Positions 1 to 6,676 of a DNA stretch of 43,935 nucleotides are shown piece after piece. The notes beneath the pieces were generated by a model that saw nothing but the letters and a program-made list of their open reading frames with translations, did not search any database and was not told where the DNA came from. The stretch lies in assembly GCA_019244235.1 (NCBI GenBank), contig JAFASY010000004.1, positions 1 to 43,935 of the forward strand, read 5' to 3'. The position numbers were made by a program, and so were the translations under genes. This DNA is from Chroococcidiopsidaceae cyanobacterium CP_BM_ER_R8_30 (lineage in GTDB: Bacteria > Cyanobacteriota > Cyanobacteriia > Cyanobacteriales > Chroococcidiopsidaceae). Every line of letters starts with the position of its first letter. Positions within the stretch are counted from its first letter, which is position 1.

Positions 1-8
1 CAAAAGTT

Positions 9-932
9 ATGCAGGATTGGTGGCAAGCAACATTTCCGCAAGGGCGACAAACCCTAACTATTCCTGATGTTAGTGGGCAACCTGTATCAATTGCCTATGG
101 AGAAAAAGGTCAAGGCAAACCGCTGATTTTAGTGCATGGTATTGGCAGTTGGTCCTATAGTTGGCGTCACTGTATCAACCCACTATCGCAGCATTTTCGA
201 GTGATTTGTTTCGATGCCAAAGGTCACGGCTTTTCAACTAAACCAGAGTATGCTGAACACCCTGGTCATCAAGTTGTTGAGCTGGAGCGAATTATCCGGA
301 CGGTTTGTGATGAACCTGCTATTGTCATTGCTGAATCACTAGGGGCACTGACAAGTTTAGCCGTTGTCCAAGTTCACCCAGAGTTGTTTGCTCGGTTGGT
401 GCTCATCAATGTGCCTATTTTCCCCATCCGGTTGCCGAATCGGGGAATGCGATCGCTGTCTTATGTACCACTAGAACTGATTCAATTGATCGATCGTCTG
501 CGTTTAGCCTACCTGTTTTCTCCCCTAGTGCGAGCAATCGTGCGGGTAGAACGGCGTGAGGTGTTGGTGGATTGGTCAGGGGTGACGCCAGAAGAGGTTT
601 ACTGGATTACTTATCCATATATTTACTTGCCTGGTTCCGTTGCCAAGTTAACTGAAGAACTTCAACTAGCAGCACGAGAAATTGAACTTCTAGAGCAAAA
701 TCAACTCAATCTCATTAGTAACATCCAAAACAAACTGGCAACTATTACCTGCCCGACACTGATTCTATGGGGCGATCAAGACCGCTGGTTCCCTGCTACA
801 GATGGAGAGAAGTTGCGCGATCTTATTCCCAACTCCAGATTACAAATTCTCCACAACTGCGGTCACGATGCTTCCGCTGGTTGTCCAGAAGCAGTTAATG
901 CGGCAATTCTTGAGTTTTTACAAGATTCTTAA
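9..932 (+). CDS. alpha/beta hydrolase family protein
   Basis: A 307-residue alpha/beta-hydrolase fold protein. The oxyanion-hole segment HGIG is near residue 43, and the nucleophile elbow A-E-S-L-G places the serine at 110. The acid is probably D258 in GDQDRWFP, and the base is H286 in NCGHD. The substrate cannot be predicted; such soluble hydrolases act on esters, epoxides or C-C bonds. The ATG at 9 is so near the window edge that an upstream start cannot be excluded. The last 49 codons, from R259 onward and including H286, are duplicated almost identically at 1659-1805 beyond a Uma2 gene. The C-terminus here (DS-stop) therefore probably differs from the ancestral one, which in the second copy runs on as DSDCTGV. 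Confidence 0.85.
   Translation: MQDWWQATFPQGRQTLTIPDVSGQPVSIAYGEKGQGKPLILVHGIGSWSYSWRHCINPLSQHFRVICFDAKGHGFSTKPEYAEHPGHQVVELERIIRTVCDEPAIVIAESLGALTSLAVVQVHPELFARLVLINVPIFPIRLPNRGMRSLSYVPLELIQLIDRLRLAYLFSPLVRAIVRVERREVLVDWSGVTPEEVYWITYPYIYLPGSVAKLTEELQLAAREIELLEQNQLNLISNIQNKLATITCPTLILWGDQDRWFPATDGEKLRDLIPNSRLQILHNCGHDASAGCPEAVNAAILEFLQDS
783..929. repeat. 147-bp direct repeat, copy 1 (hydrolase 3' end)
   Basis: This segment recurs in the same orientation at 1659-1805 with four mismatches in 147 bp, counted by eye. Three differences are synonymous in the hydrolase frame and one changes R277 to K. Homology stops abruptly on both sides. The two copies bracket the Uma2 gene. Confidence 0.95.
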
Positions 933-943
933 GTGACCGCTGA

Positions 944-1534
944 TCATCGTCCCGCCCTCAGAAGCTGCTCGGCAGTCAATTGCAAGTTAGGGAATGTCCG
1001 AGACACGATTACATCACTGCCACGAAAATTCTTGGATTGATAAGCACCATTTTCTAGCTTCAACACCGTCACCACTGTCCGCTCTGGGTCAATTCGCCAG
1101 AACTCCGGAATCCCTCGCGCTGCATACTCGCGTGGCTTCTCCACATAATCGCGATCGTAATTCTCGCTGCCTGGATTGCCCGGAGACACAATCTCAATCA
1201 CCACTAGCGGTACGGGTGCATCTGCCGCAACCAACGCTTGCGGCAAGCCATCGATCGCTGCGAAGGACTCTTCCGAATGAACGATCAGATCTGGATCTCG
1301 CGCCGTCACCGAGGAACTGCTGACCGCAATCCACTGCCTGAATCCGATGCGATAAGCCGGAATCCCTAATTGAAGAAACGCAGCAAACAAAAAGCCAGCG
1401 ATGATCGTATTGGTTGTACTTTCAGCCCCCATATCGACTAACACCCCATTCATCAGTTCGTAACGGGTATTAGTACCATCGTCATACGCGAGAAATTCCT
1501 CAATGCTTGTGAATCGAGATTTAGTTTGCGTCAT
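944..1534 (-). CDS. Uma2 family putative endonuclease (DUF820)
   Basis: A Uma2-family protein with a restriction-endonuclease-like PD-(D/E)XK fold, a family greatly expanded in cyanobacteria and of unproven function. Seen here: an N-terminal YELMNGVLVDM, then DPDLIV, an acidic strand VVIEIVSP, and the late signature KPREYAARGIPEFWRID. The start is the ATG at 1534 (MTQTKSRF), which begins the conserved part. The open frame reaches 1732, but that extension is antisense to the duplicated hydrolase tail. The gene converges on the hydrolase, with only 11 bp between the two stop codons. It sits exactly between two copies of a 147-bp repeat, which suggests it arrived as a cassette. DNA cleavage activity is only an inference from the fold. 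Confidence 0.85.
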   Translation of the reverse strand: MTQTKSRFTSIEEFLAYDDGTNTRYELMNGVLVDMGAESTTNTIIAGFLFAAFLQLGIPAYRIGFRQWIAVSSSSVTARDPDLIVHSEESFAAIDGLPQALVAADAPVPLVVIEIVSPGNPGSENYDRDYVEKPREYAARGIPEFWRIDPERTVVTVLKLENGAYQSKNFRGSDVIVSRTFPNLQLTAEQLLRAGR

Positions 1535-1658
1535 GCTGCCTGCTCCTACTGAACAATCGTAGATTCGGTTGGCGTGCGATCGACCGCTCGCAGATTTGCC
1601 GTTGCAGACCTGCTGTTCTATTATCGCCCCTTTGTCCCAACGGTAGTGATATGGAAAT

Positions 1659-1823
1659 CGCTGGTTCCCTGCTACAGATGGAGAGAAGTTGCGCGATCTT
1701 ATTCCCAACTCTAAATTACAAATTCTCCACAACTGCGGTCACGATGCTTCTGCTGGTTGCCCAGAAGCAGTTAATGCGGCAATTCTTGAGTTTTTACAAG
1801 ATTCTGATTGTACTGGAGTTTAG
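1659..1823 (+). pseudogene. orphan duplicate of the hydrolase C-terminal tail
   Basis: Positions 1659-1805 repeat the hydrolase 3' end (783-929) in frame, from R259 through the catalytic His region. The frame then continues as DCTGV to a TAG at 1821-1823. There is no upstream hydrolase sequence and no start codon, so this is a tail-only fragment. Because three of four differences are silent and the other is R to K, the copies probably diverged while both were under selection in intact genes. That favours import or recombination with a second allele over decay of a dead duplicate. Confidence 0.85.
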
Positions 1824-1846
1824 ACTAAATAACTAGCCTTGAGCAG

Positions 1847-2074
1847 TTAATCTAAACCCAACTCTCGCTCAATCTCTTCTAAGGGGATTCCGCCCTTCTC
1901 CTTAAAACTTTGACGTGACCGTTCGAGAATCGCCTGGAACTTGGGATTGTTAGACAAAGCAATTGTCTCAGAGTCATCCTCAATTTCCACTTCCTGATTT
2001 TTAGGTACCCTCACAGGTTCTTCACTCGGGTAGGGGATTCTTTTCATTTCTCTTGGCTCTGTTGGCTTCGTCAT
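1847..2074 (-). CDS. antitoxin of a type II toxin-antitoxin pair
   Basis: A 75-residue acidic protein. The N-terminus is rich in Pro and charged residues (KRIPYPSEEP, EVEIEDDSE). The C-terminal half, NNPKFQAILERSRQSFKEK then GGIPLEEIEREL, resembles the toxin-wrapping tail of many cyanobacterial antitoxins. Its ATG overlaps the stop codon of the upstream toxin gene by 4 bp (ATGA, 2071-2074), so the two should be translationally coupled. The order is toxin first, as in HigBA-type operons. No DNA-binding domain is obvious, so autoregulation is uncertain. The assignment rests on tail similarity and gene context. Confidence 0.7.
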   Translation of the reverse strand: MTKPTEPREMKRIPYPSEEPVRVPKNQEVEIEDDSETIALSNNPKFQAILERSRQSFKEKGGIPLEEIERELGLD

Positions 2075-2367
2075 AGTTCTACCTCTTCACCTGCAATAAA
2101 GATGCGATTTCCTTCCTTGAGTCCAACGGCAACTACTTCTACTAACTCAGATGACTCAAAAACATTGTAAAACACGCGCAGGTTACCAATTCGCAGTTCC
2201 CATCCAGCCAGTGAGTTAGGACGCATCAGCTTGCGATTTCTAGCCAGCACCGTTGGCTCAAAACACAACTGCTGAGCAATTGCCTCCAAAACAATGCTTC
2301 GCTGGTTAGCATTTAGCATCCGCAGATGAGTTCTAGATTCCTCTGAAAATACCGGCTGGTACGCCAC
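2071..2367 (-). CDS. RelE/ParE-superfamily toxin
   Basis: A 98-residue protein of RelE/ParE-like layout: an N-terminal helical hairpin (ESRTHLRMLNANQRSIVLEA), a basic stretch RNRKLM, and the beta-sheet core WELRIGNLRVFYNVF followed by VVAVGLKEGNRI. The strand motif WELRIGxLRVFY with following VxAVGxKxG is typical of the family, which comprises ribosome-dependent mRNA interferases and gyrase inhibitors. The sequence does not show which activity applies. It is the first gene of a two-gene operon with the antitoxin overlapping its stop. The promoter should lie in the AT-rich 72 bp shared with the divergent gene at 2440. Confidence 0.75.
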   Translation of the reverse strand: MAYQPVFSEESRTHLRMLNANQRSIVLEAIAQQLCFEPTVLARNRKLMRPNSLAGWELRIGNLRVFYNVFESSELVEVVAVGLKEGNRIFIAGEEVEL

Positions 2368-2439
2368 AATATATAAAAAATTTCATATAATTTTGATTTA
2401 TGTGGAGTTTCATACCTAGTAGCTTAAGCTAGATAACTT

Positions 2440-3402
2440 ATGAATGACACTTTACTGGAACAGTTATTGAACGAAGATGAGAGTACAACGCTGGACTTTA
2501 AGGTAGCTCAATATCCCTTTGATGAAGCTAGTAATGAACAGAAAAGTGAACTTCTTAAAGATATATTAGCTTTTACTAATGCTTGGCGAAGAACAGATGC
2601 TTATATACTCATTGGAGTTCAAGAGATAAAGGGAGATAGAAGTCGTGTTGTTGGCATTCAACACCATTTAGACGATGCAAACCCTCAACAGTTCGTGAAT
2701 AGTAAGACACAACGCCCTATAGAATTCTGCTATAGAGGGTATCCATTTGAAGGACTTCAACTCGGTATCATAACTATACCAGTTCAGGAGCGTCCAGTAT
2801 TTCTAGACAAAAAAGATTATGGAAAATTGAGAAAAAATGTTGTTTATATTCGCCGCAGTACTTCAACAGTTGAGGCTAACCCAGACGAAATAGCAAGTAT
2901 GGGTGCTGCTGGGGTAACACGCAACTTAAAGGGAGATTCTAAACCCTTAGTACAATACAAGGAAAGATCAATAAATTCGCTTCCCTTTACTACAGAAAGT
3001 CTTATAAAATGGGGATCGTTTGGAATATTACCAGGTATCATTGGGCTAATCTGTACGTTATTTTTGCCCTCAAAAATCTTCTTGATTATCCCTTTTTGGT
3101 TATTGACTTCATTAAGTTTTCTAGTTTACGGAATCGGTTATTCTCTCAAGAAAAAAGGATACTATTCTATAAGTAAAATGACCTTAAAAAGCAACAAAAA
3201 TGGAAAGATATTCTTGATGGAAACTTACAGCACCTGTCCTTTCTATAGTGCAACCGTCAAGTTAAAAGTTATGCCTAAAGGCTCAGATCAAAGAATTATG
3301 GGTATCTGTCAGAGAAATCCTGAGCAGCATACTTTTTCTTTCGATTTTACAACGTTCACTGGACAGTATTATCCAATCGTCTGGCGCAAGCTTTCAACTT
3401 GA
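2440..3402 (+). CDS. AlbA_2 (Schlafen-like) domain protein with C-terminal membrane hairpin
   Basis: A 320-residue protein. Residues 1-150 match the AlbA_2/Schlafen-AlbA fold: the signature ESTTLDFK (14-21), a helix ending AFTNAWRR, then YILIGVQE, with later strands ending in VVYIRRS. Around residues 190-240 are two hydrophobic segments (GILPGIIGLICTLF and IIPFWLLTSLSFLVYG), followed by a soluble tail of about 80 residues that I do not recognise. AlbA_2 proteins are nucleic-acid-associated regulators or putative nucleases, and some belong to anti-phage systems; a membrane-anchored version is less usual. The gene is visibly richer in A+T than its neighbours and lies beside a toxin-antitoxin pair, so horizontal acquisition is likely. 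Function unknown. Confidence 0.7.
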   Translation: MNDTLLEQLLNEDESTTLDFKVAQYPFDEASNEQKSELLKDILAFTNAWRRTDAYILIGVQEIKGDRSRVVGIQHHLDDANPQQFVNSKTQRPIEFCYRGYPFEGLQLGIITIPVQERPVFLDKKDYGKLRKNVVYIRRSTSTVEANPDEIASMGAAGVTRNLKGDSKPLVQYKERSINSLPFTTESLIKWGSFGILPGIIGLICTLFLPSKIFLIIPFWLLTSLSFLVYGIGYSLKKKGYYSISKMTLKSNKNGKIFLMETYSTCPFYSATVKLKVMPKGSDQRIMGICQRNPEQHTFSFDFTTFTGQYYPIVWRKLST

Positions 3403-3481
3403 GTAGGAATATAAGCATTAATGAATTTTCATGGTTTGTCCAGTCTGTCCACTAGACAAACACTTACTTGAAACCCCATAT

Positions 3482-3512
3482 ATTTCCACATTTGAACAGT
3501 AAAATGTGAAAT
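3482..3512. terminator. hairpin between convergent genes, possible terminator
   Basis: ATTTCCACATTT (3482-3493) can pair with AAATGTGAAAT (3502-3512) with one bulged C, and a short T-run follows on the plus strand. It lies between the stop codons of the AlbA_2 gene and convergent ycf39. A second inverted repeat, GTTTGTC/GACAAAC, lies just upstream at 3434-3461. Confidence 0.45.
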
Positions 3513-3530
3513 TTTCACTATAGCTACTCT

Positions 3531-4508
3531 TTACTTTTTCATCGGACTCCTTTTTGCCGTCTGCTTTTTGGTTTTAGTTTTTTCATAATCCAACTCTTTC
3601 AGTTTTTTGAGAATTCGACTGAAGTACTCTTGAAGATAGTTTTCTAAGGTGGTAGTTGCTTGAGGATCTAATCCAAAGACTTGATAAACTTGCTCCATCT
3701 CGGCATTCAGCGGTTTACCATTGACTAAGACTTCTGTAAAAGCTAGTCGATCAGCTAGGTTCCAACCCCACTGAAAGAAGCGGGACACTCGACGCACTGT
3801 ACGTAATAAGTTGAGCGGCATCCGCGTCACTCTAGCTTCTCGTCCAGACAAGCGCTCACATATGCTAATGATCTCTTCTGCACTCCAGGCACGAGGACCA
3901 ACCACTGGAAAGGTTTTGTTTTCTGTCTCTGGCACTGAAAGAGCACGGATAGCAAACTTAGCGATGTCTTGTGTATCCATGTAGGCAATAGGAGAAGAAT
4001 TGCCTGTTACCCAAACAGCCTGACGCTCTAGAATGGGCACAGCATACTGGCTAATCAAGCCTTGCATGAAGCCACAGAGGCGTAGGATTGTGTAATTCAG
4101 ACCTACTTCTTCAAGGAAGAGTTCAGTACATCGCTTGATTTCCATCAGCGGTACATTGGGATATTCTTCCGCATCCAAAAGGGAGAAAAAGATAAAGCGC
4201 TCTACACCTGCAGCTTTTGCTGCTTGAATCAAGGCTACCTTACCCTCCCAGTCCACTTGTCTGATGCTAAGTGAATCTGTAGGACGGCTAGTTGCAGCAT
4301 CGATTACGGTGGTAATACCATCTAGAGCAGGTGGTAGACTTTGGGGGTCGCATAGGTCTCCTGGCACGAGTTCAGCGCCCCATTCTTTTAAGAAAGCAGC
4401 TTTCTTAAAACTTCGGACAAGACAGCGTACGTTATACCCCTCATCGAGAGCCCGACGAACTACCTGTCTTCCCAAGGTGCCAGTGGCACCGACAATTAAT
4501 AAGGTCAT
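3531..4508 (-). CDS. ycf39: Ycf39-like atypical SDR, photosystem II assembly factor
   Basis: A 325-residue NmrA/atypical short-chain dehydrogenase. The N-terminal Rossmann motif VGATGTLGRQVVRRALDEG is followed by NVRCLVRS and GAELVPGDLCDP, all characteristic of Ycf39/HCF244. In cyanobacteria Ycf39 acts with high-light-inducible proteins in D1 insertion and chlorophyll delivery during early photosystem II assembly. The length matches the family. The C-terminus ends in a lysine-rich tail (KTKTKKQTAKRSPMKK). The start is the ATG at 4508, directly before the dinucleotide fold. It lies downstream of petM on the same strand, a neighbourhood I recall from other cyanobacteria; about 265 bp of repeats separate the two. 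Confidence 0.9.
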   Translation of the reverse strand: MTLLIVGATGTLGRQVVRRALDEGYNVRCLVRSFKKAAFLKEWGAELVPGDLCDPQSLPPALDGITTVIDAATSRPTDSLSIRQVDWEGKVALIQAAKAAGVERFIFFSLLDAEEYPNVPLMEIKRCTELFLEEVGLNYTILRLCGFMQGLISQYAVPILERQAVWVTGNSSPIAYMDTQDIAKFAIRALSVPETENKTFPVVGPRAWSAEEIISICERLSGREARVTRMPLNLLRTVRRVSRFFQWGWNLADRLAFTEVLVNGKPLNAEMEQVYQVFGLDPQATTTLENYLQEYFSRILKKLKELDYEKTKTKKQTAKRSPMKK

Positions 4509-4597
4509 GAGGGATTAGTAACGAATCTTAATCTTTTTTAACTTATATAGTATCAGAATACTCAAGTTTAACAAAAGTTTATGAAGACATCACAAGA

Positions 4598-4658
4598 GGA
4601 CAAGGCGTAGCCGACGCAGCTCCTGGAGGGGACCTCCAGGAGAACGTCGGGGACAAGG
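4598..4658. repeat. palindromic dispersed repeat element
   Basis: Nested inverted repeats. The outer arms are CCGACG (4611-4616) and CGTCGG (4645-4650). The inner perfect 10-bp arms are CTCCTGGAGG (4620-4629) and CCTCCAGGAG (4633-4642) around a GGA loop. The whole is bracketed by direct copies of GGACAAGG (4598-4605, 4651-4658). This resembles the small dispersed repeats of filamentous cyanobacteria. It lies between petM and ycf39 and could form a strong RNA hairpin in a joint transcript. Confidence 0.75.
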
Positions 4659-4732
4659 TGATGGGGGGACGACTTGGGGAGGTAGAAGAAGAGGGACTTA
4701 GCAGAATCCACAGAGCCTTGAATAATTCCTGC

Positions 4733-4764
4733 CCTTTGTCCCCTTGTCGCCTTGTCTCCTTGTC
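4733..4764. repeat. tandem 8-mer repeat (STRR-like), four units
   Basis: Four consecutive variants of NCCTTGTC: CCTTTGTC, CCCTTGTC, GCCTTGTC and TCCTTGTC. Short tandem repeats of this type are common between cyanobacterial genes. The array begins 10 bp beyond the petM stop, so it would be part of the petM 3' untranslated region. Confidence 0.8.
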
Positions 4765-4774
4765 CCCCTTCCTC

Positions 4775-4888
4775 TTAAAGGGCTTCCTCGTTGTCACCCT
4801 GAATTCTAAGTAGTAGAAAGCCCATACCTATCCCCACTAGGATTAAAGTGAAGGACAAAACAGCCGCCTCGAACATCTCTCCGCCCAT
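4775..4888 (-). CDS. petM: cytochrome b6f complex subunit VII, PetM
   Basis: A 37-codon gene found by reading the minus strand from the ATG at 4888 to a TAA at 4775-4777. The protein begins MGGEMFEAAVLSFTLILVG, continues IGMGFLLLRIQGDNEEAL, and is a single transmembrane helix with an acidic stromal tail. Beginning, helix and the LLLxIQG exit closely resemble PetM of heterocystous cyanobacteria. PetM is a small peripheral subunit that stabilises the cytochrome b6f complex in the thylakoid membrane. It lies upstream of ycf39 on the same strand and is divergent from pdxA, with 114 bp between. Its shortness is the only reason an automatic caller would miss it. Confidence 0.88.
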   Translation of the reverse strand: MGGEMFEAAVLSFTLILVGIGMGFLLLRIQGDNEEAL

Positions 4889-5002
4889 GAGTGCAGTTAT
4901 CCCTTGCGAATGATTCTACTCAACTTGGTCTACCAGTGTCTTATTAACAATGAAGATTAGACCAATGAAAAGTATTGTAAATTAGTTTAGCCCATCTTTC
5001 CT

Positions 5003-6136
5003 ATGGAACAGTCATACAAAACAGCCCCCGTAAAATCAGGCCAACAAAACCTACCGCGTTTAGCACTCACGTTGGGAGATCCAGCTGGGATAGGACCAGA
5101 GGTGGTTTTGAAAGCTTTGGCAGATCCAGTCGTCACTCAGCAGTGTCAGGTAACAGTGGTAGGTAGCCAGTTAATATTGCAGGAAACCTACGCCAAGCTC
5201 GTTAAGCAACAACACGAGCCTTGCCCAGATGAGCTGTCTTCACCTTTGGCAGACCCAGCTCGGTTGTCTATTCTAGATATTGAACCGGATAGCGTACAGT
5301 TACGTCAAATTAAGACTGGTATGGGCAATGCTGCTAGTGGAGCAGCAAGTTTCGCCTATCTCGAAACAGCGATCGTAAAGACTCAAGCGGGTGAATTCCA
5401 AGGCATCGTGACTGGACCAATCGCCAAATCAGCTTGGAAAGCAGCTGGTCACAACTATCCAGGTCAAACTGAATTACTTGCACAGCACTCTAATGTAGAA
5501 CGCTTTGGGATGTTATTTGTAGCACAGTCCCCCTACAATGGCTTTGTCCTCCGCACTCTGCTTGCCACTACCCACATTCCTCTACGTCAGGTGGCAGATA
5601 CCCTGACACCTCAGTTATTGACAACAAAGCTCGACTTGCTAGTGGAATGCCTGCAACAGGATTTTGGTTTAGCATCACCAAGAATTGCAATTGCCGGGTT
5701 GAATCCTCACAGTGGCGAACAGGGTCAACTAGGACATGAAGAACAAGAGTGGTTAATCCCTTGGATAGAGCAAGAGCGTCAAGCTCGTCCTCACTTACAA
5801 CTAGATGGTCCAATTCCACCAGATACAATGTGGATCAGGCCAGCTCAAGCTTGGTACGGTAGGACTAGTCGCATCCAGGCTCATGATGCCTATCTTGCGC
5901 TCTATCACGATCAAGGCTTAATCCCTGTCAAACAATTGGCCTTCGATCGAGCCGTCAACACATCTATTGGCTTGCCATTCATCCGTACCTCACCCGATCA
6001 TGGCACAGCCTTTGATATTGCAGGTCAAGGAATTGCCGATGCCACTAGTATGAAAGCTGCACTAAAACTGGCGTCCGAGCTAGCTCAGCAGCGTTCAGTC
6101 CAAGAGAAGCTCTTTTCAGTAGGGACCATTAACTAA
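5003..6136 (+). CDS. pdxA: 4-hydroxythreonine-4-phosphate dehydrogenase PdxA
   Basis: PdxA oxidises 4-phosphooxy-L-threonine with NAD in the DXP-dependent pyridoxal phosphate pathway. Family landmarks: [12 protein letters not shown] at residues 23-34, VTGPIAKSA near 137, LLATTHIPL with H191, [10 protein letters not shown] near 232, and [10 protein letters not shown] with H302, then [14 protein letters not shown]191 and H302 correspond to two of the three metal-binding histidines of the E. coli enzyme. The third, normally in GHTE, is Q155 here (YPGQTE). At 377 residues it is somewhat longer than the E. coli form, partly through an insert near residues 65-100. Its 3' end overlaps the convergent GAF gene by 21 bp. 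Confidence 0.93.
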   Translation: MEQSYKTAPVKSGQQNLPRLALTLGDPAGIGPEVVLKALADPVVTQQCQVTVVGSQLILQETYAKLVKQQHEPCPDELSSPLADPARLSILDIEPDSVQLRQIKTGMGNAASGAASFAYLETAIVKTQAGEFQGIVTGPIAKSAWKAAGHNYPGQTELLAQHSNVERFGMLFVAQSPYNGFVLRTLLATTHIPLRQVADTLTPQLLTTKLDLLVECLQQDFGLASPRIAIAGLNPHSGEQGQLGHEEQEWLIPWIEQERQARPHLQLDGPIPPDTMWIRPAQAWYGRTSRIQAHDAYLALYHDQGLIPVKQLAFDRAVNTSIGLPFIRTSPDHGTAFDIAGQGIADATSMKAALKLASELAQQRSVQEKLFSVGTIN

Positions 6137-6673
6137 GAACAGTCCTAGTTGCATTGCGACGACCTTTGCAAGTTCAACCAGTTTCTGATCTTCGTCGCGA
6201 TCTTGGAACGTAAGAAACACAAGCACAGCTCTCACTTCCAATTCAGCAATGACTGGCACGCCAAATCCAGCTTTCACGCCGAAAGCTTTAGCGATTTGAT
6301 TGCGCAAAAAAAAGTTTTCTGACTGAGCTGAAGCATCACTAATCCATTCAGGTTGCTGTGATGACCAAACTCGTCCTGGTAAGCCAACACTTGGGGGAAA
6401 GATAAAGCCTTCACTGCAAAGCCGAAATTGCTCTAAGGCAAGTAGCTCAACTTTATCCCCACAATTTTTACACCAAGCTGGGCTTAGTTCTAGAACCGTG
6501 CCCTTCTGAGAGAGAATCCAAGCTTCTCCATATTCCCAGCTACTTATCTCACAGACTCGGCTCAACGCGACAGCTAGGGCGTTTTGAAAATCTGTTGCTC
6601 TACCAATAGCCTGGTATAGGGAATGCCAGACTTGGATTTCATCCTGGGGCAAGTTAGTAAAATTGGGAGACAT
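6116..6673 (-). CDS. stand-alone GAF domain protein
   Basis: 185 residues that form little more than one GAF domain: an opening helix ([20 protein letters not shown]), the sheet WEYGEAWIL, a central [18 protein letters not shown], and the closing strands [19 protein letters not shown]. This PGRVW-W-D pattern is frequent in GAF modules of cyanobacterial sensor proteins, but no kinase, cyclase or DNA-binding domain is attached. Cysteines are present (CKNC near residue 70), but no canonical bilin-binding motif is evident. It begins 3 bp after the ClC gene and so is almost certainly co-transcribed with it, which suggests a sensor partner for the channel. The 3' end overlaps pdxA. Confidence 0.8.
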   Translation of the reverse strand: MSPNFTNLPQDEIQVWHSLYQAIGRATDFQNALAVALSRVCEISSWEYGEAWILSQKGTVLELSPAWCKNCGDKVELLALEQFRLCSEGFIFPPSVGLPGRVWSSQQPEWISDASAQSENFFLRNQIAKAFGVKAGFGVPVIAELEVRAVLVFLTFQDRDEDQKLVELAKVVAMQLGLFLVNGPY

Positions 6674-6676
6674 GCG

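Noticed and set aside
994-1323. 109-codon plus-strand frame over the Uma2 gene
   Set aside because: It runs antisense to the conserved Uma2 motifs and has no recognisable content.
1535-1732. 66-codon N-terminal extension of the first Uma2 protein
   Set aside because: It is antisense to the duplicated hydrolase tail and precedes the conserved start; an ATG at 1534 fits the family.
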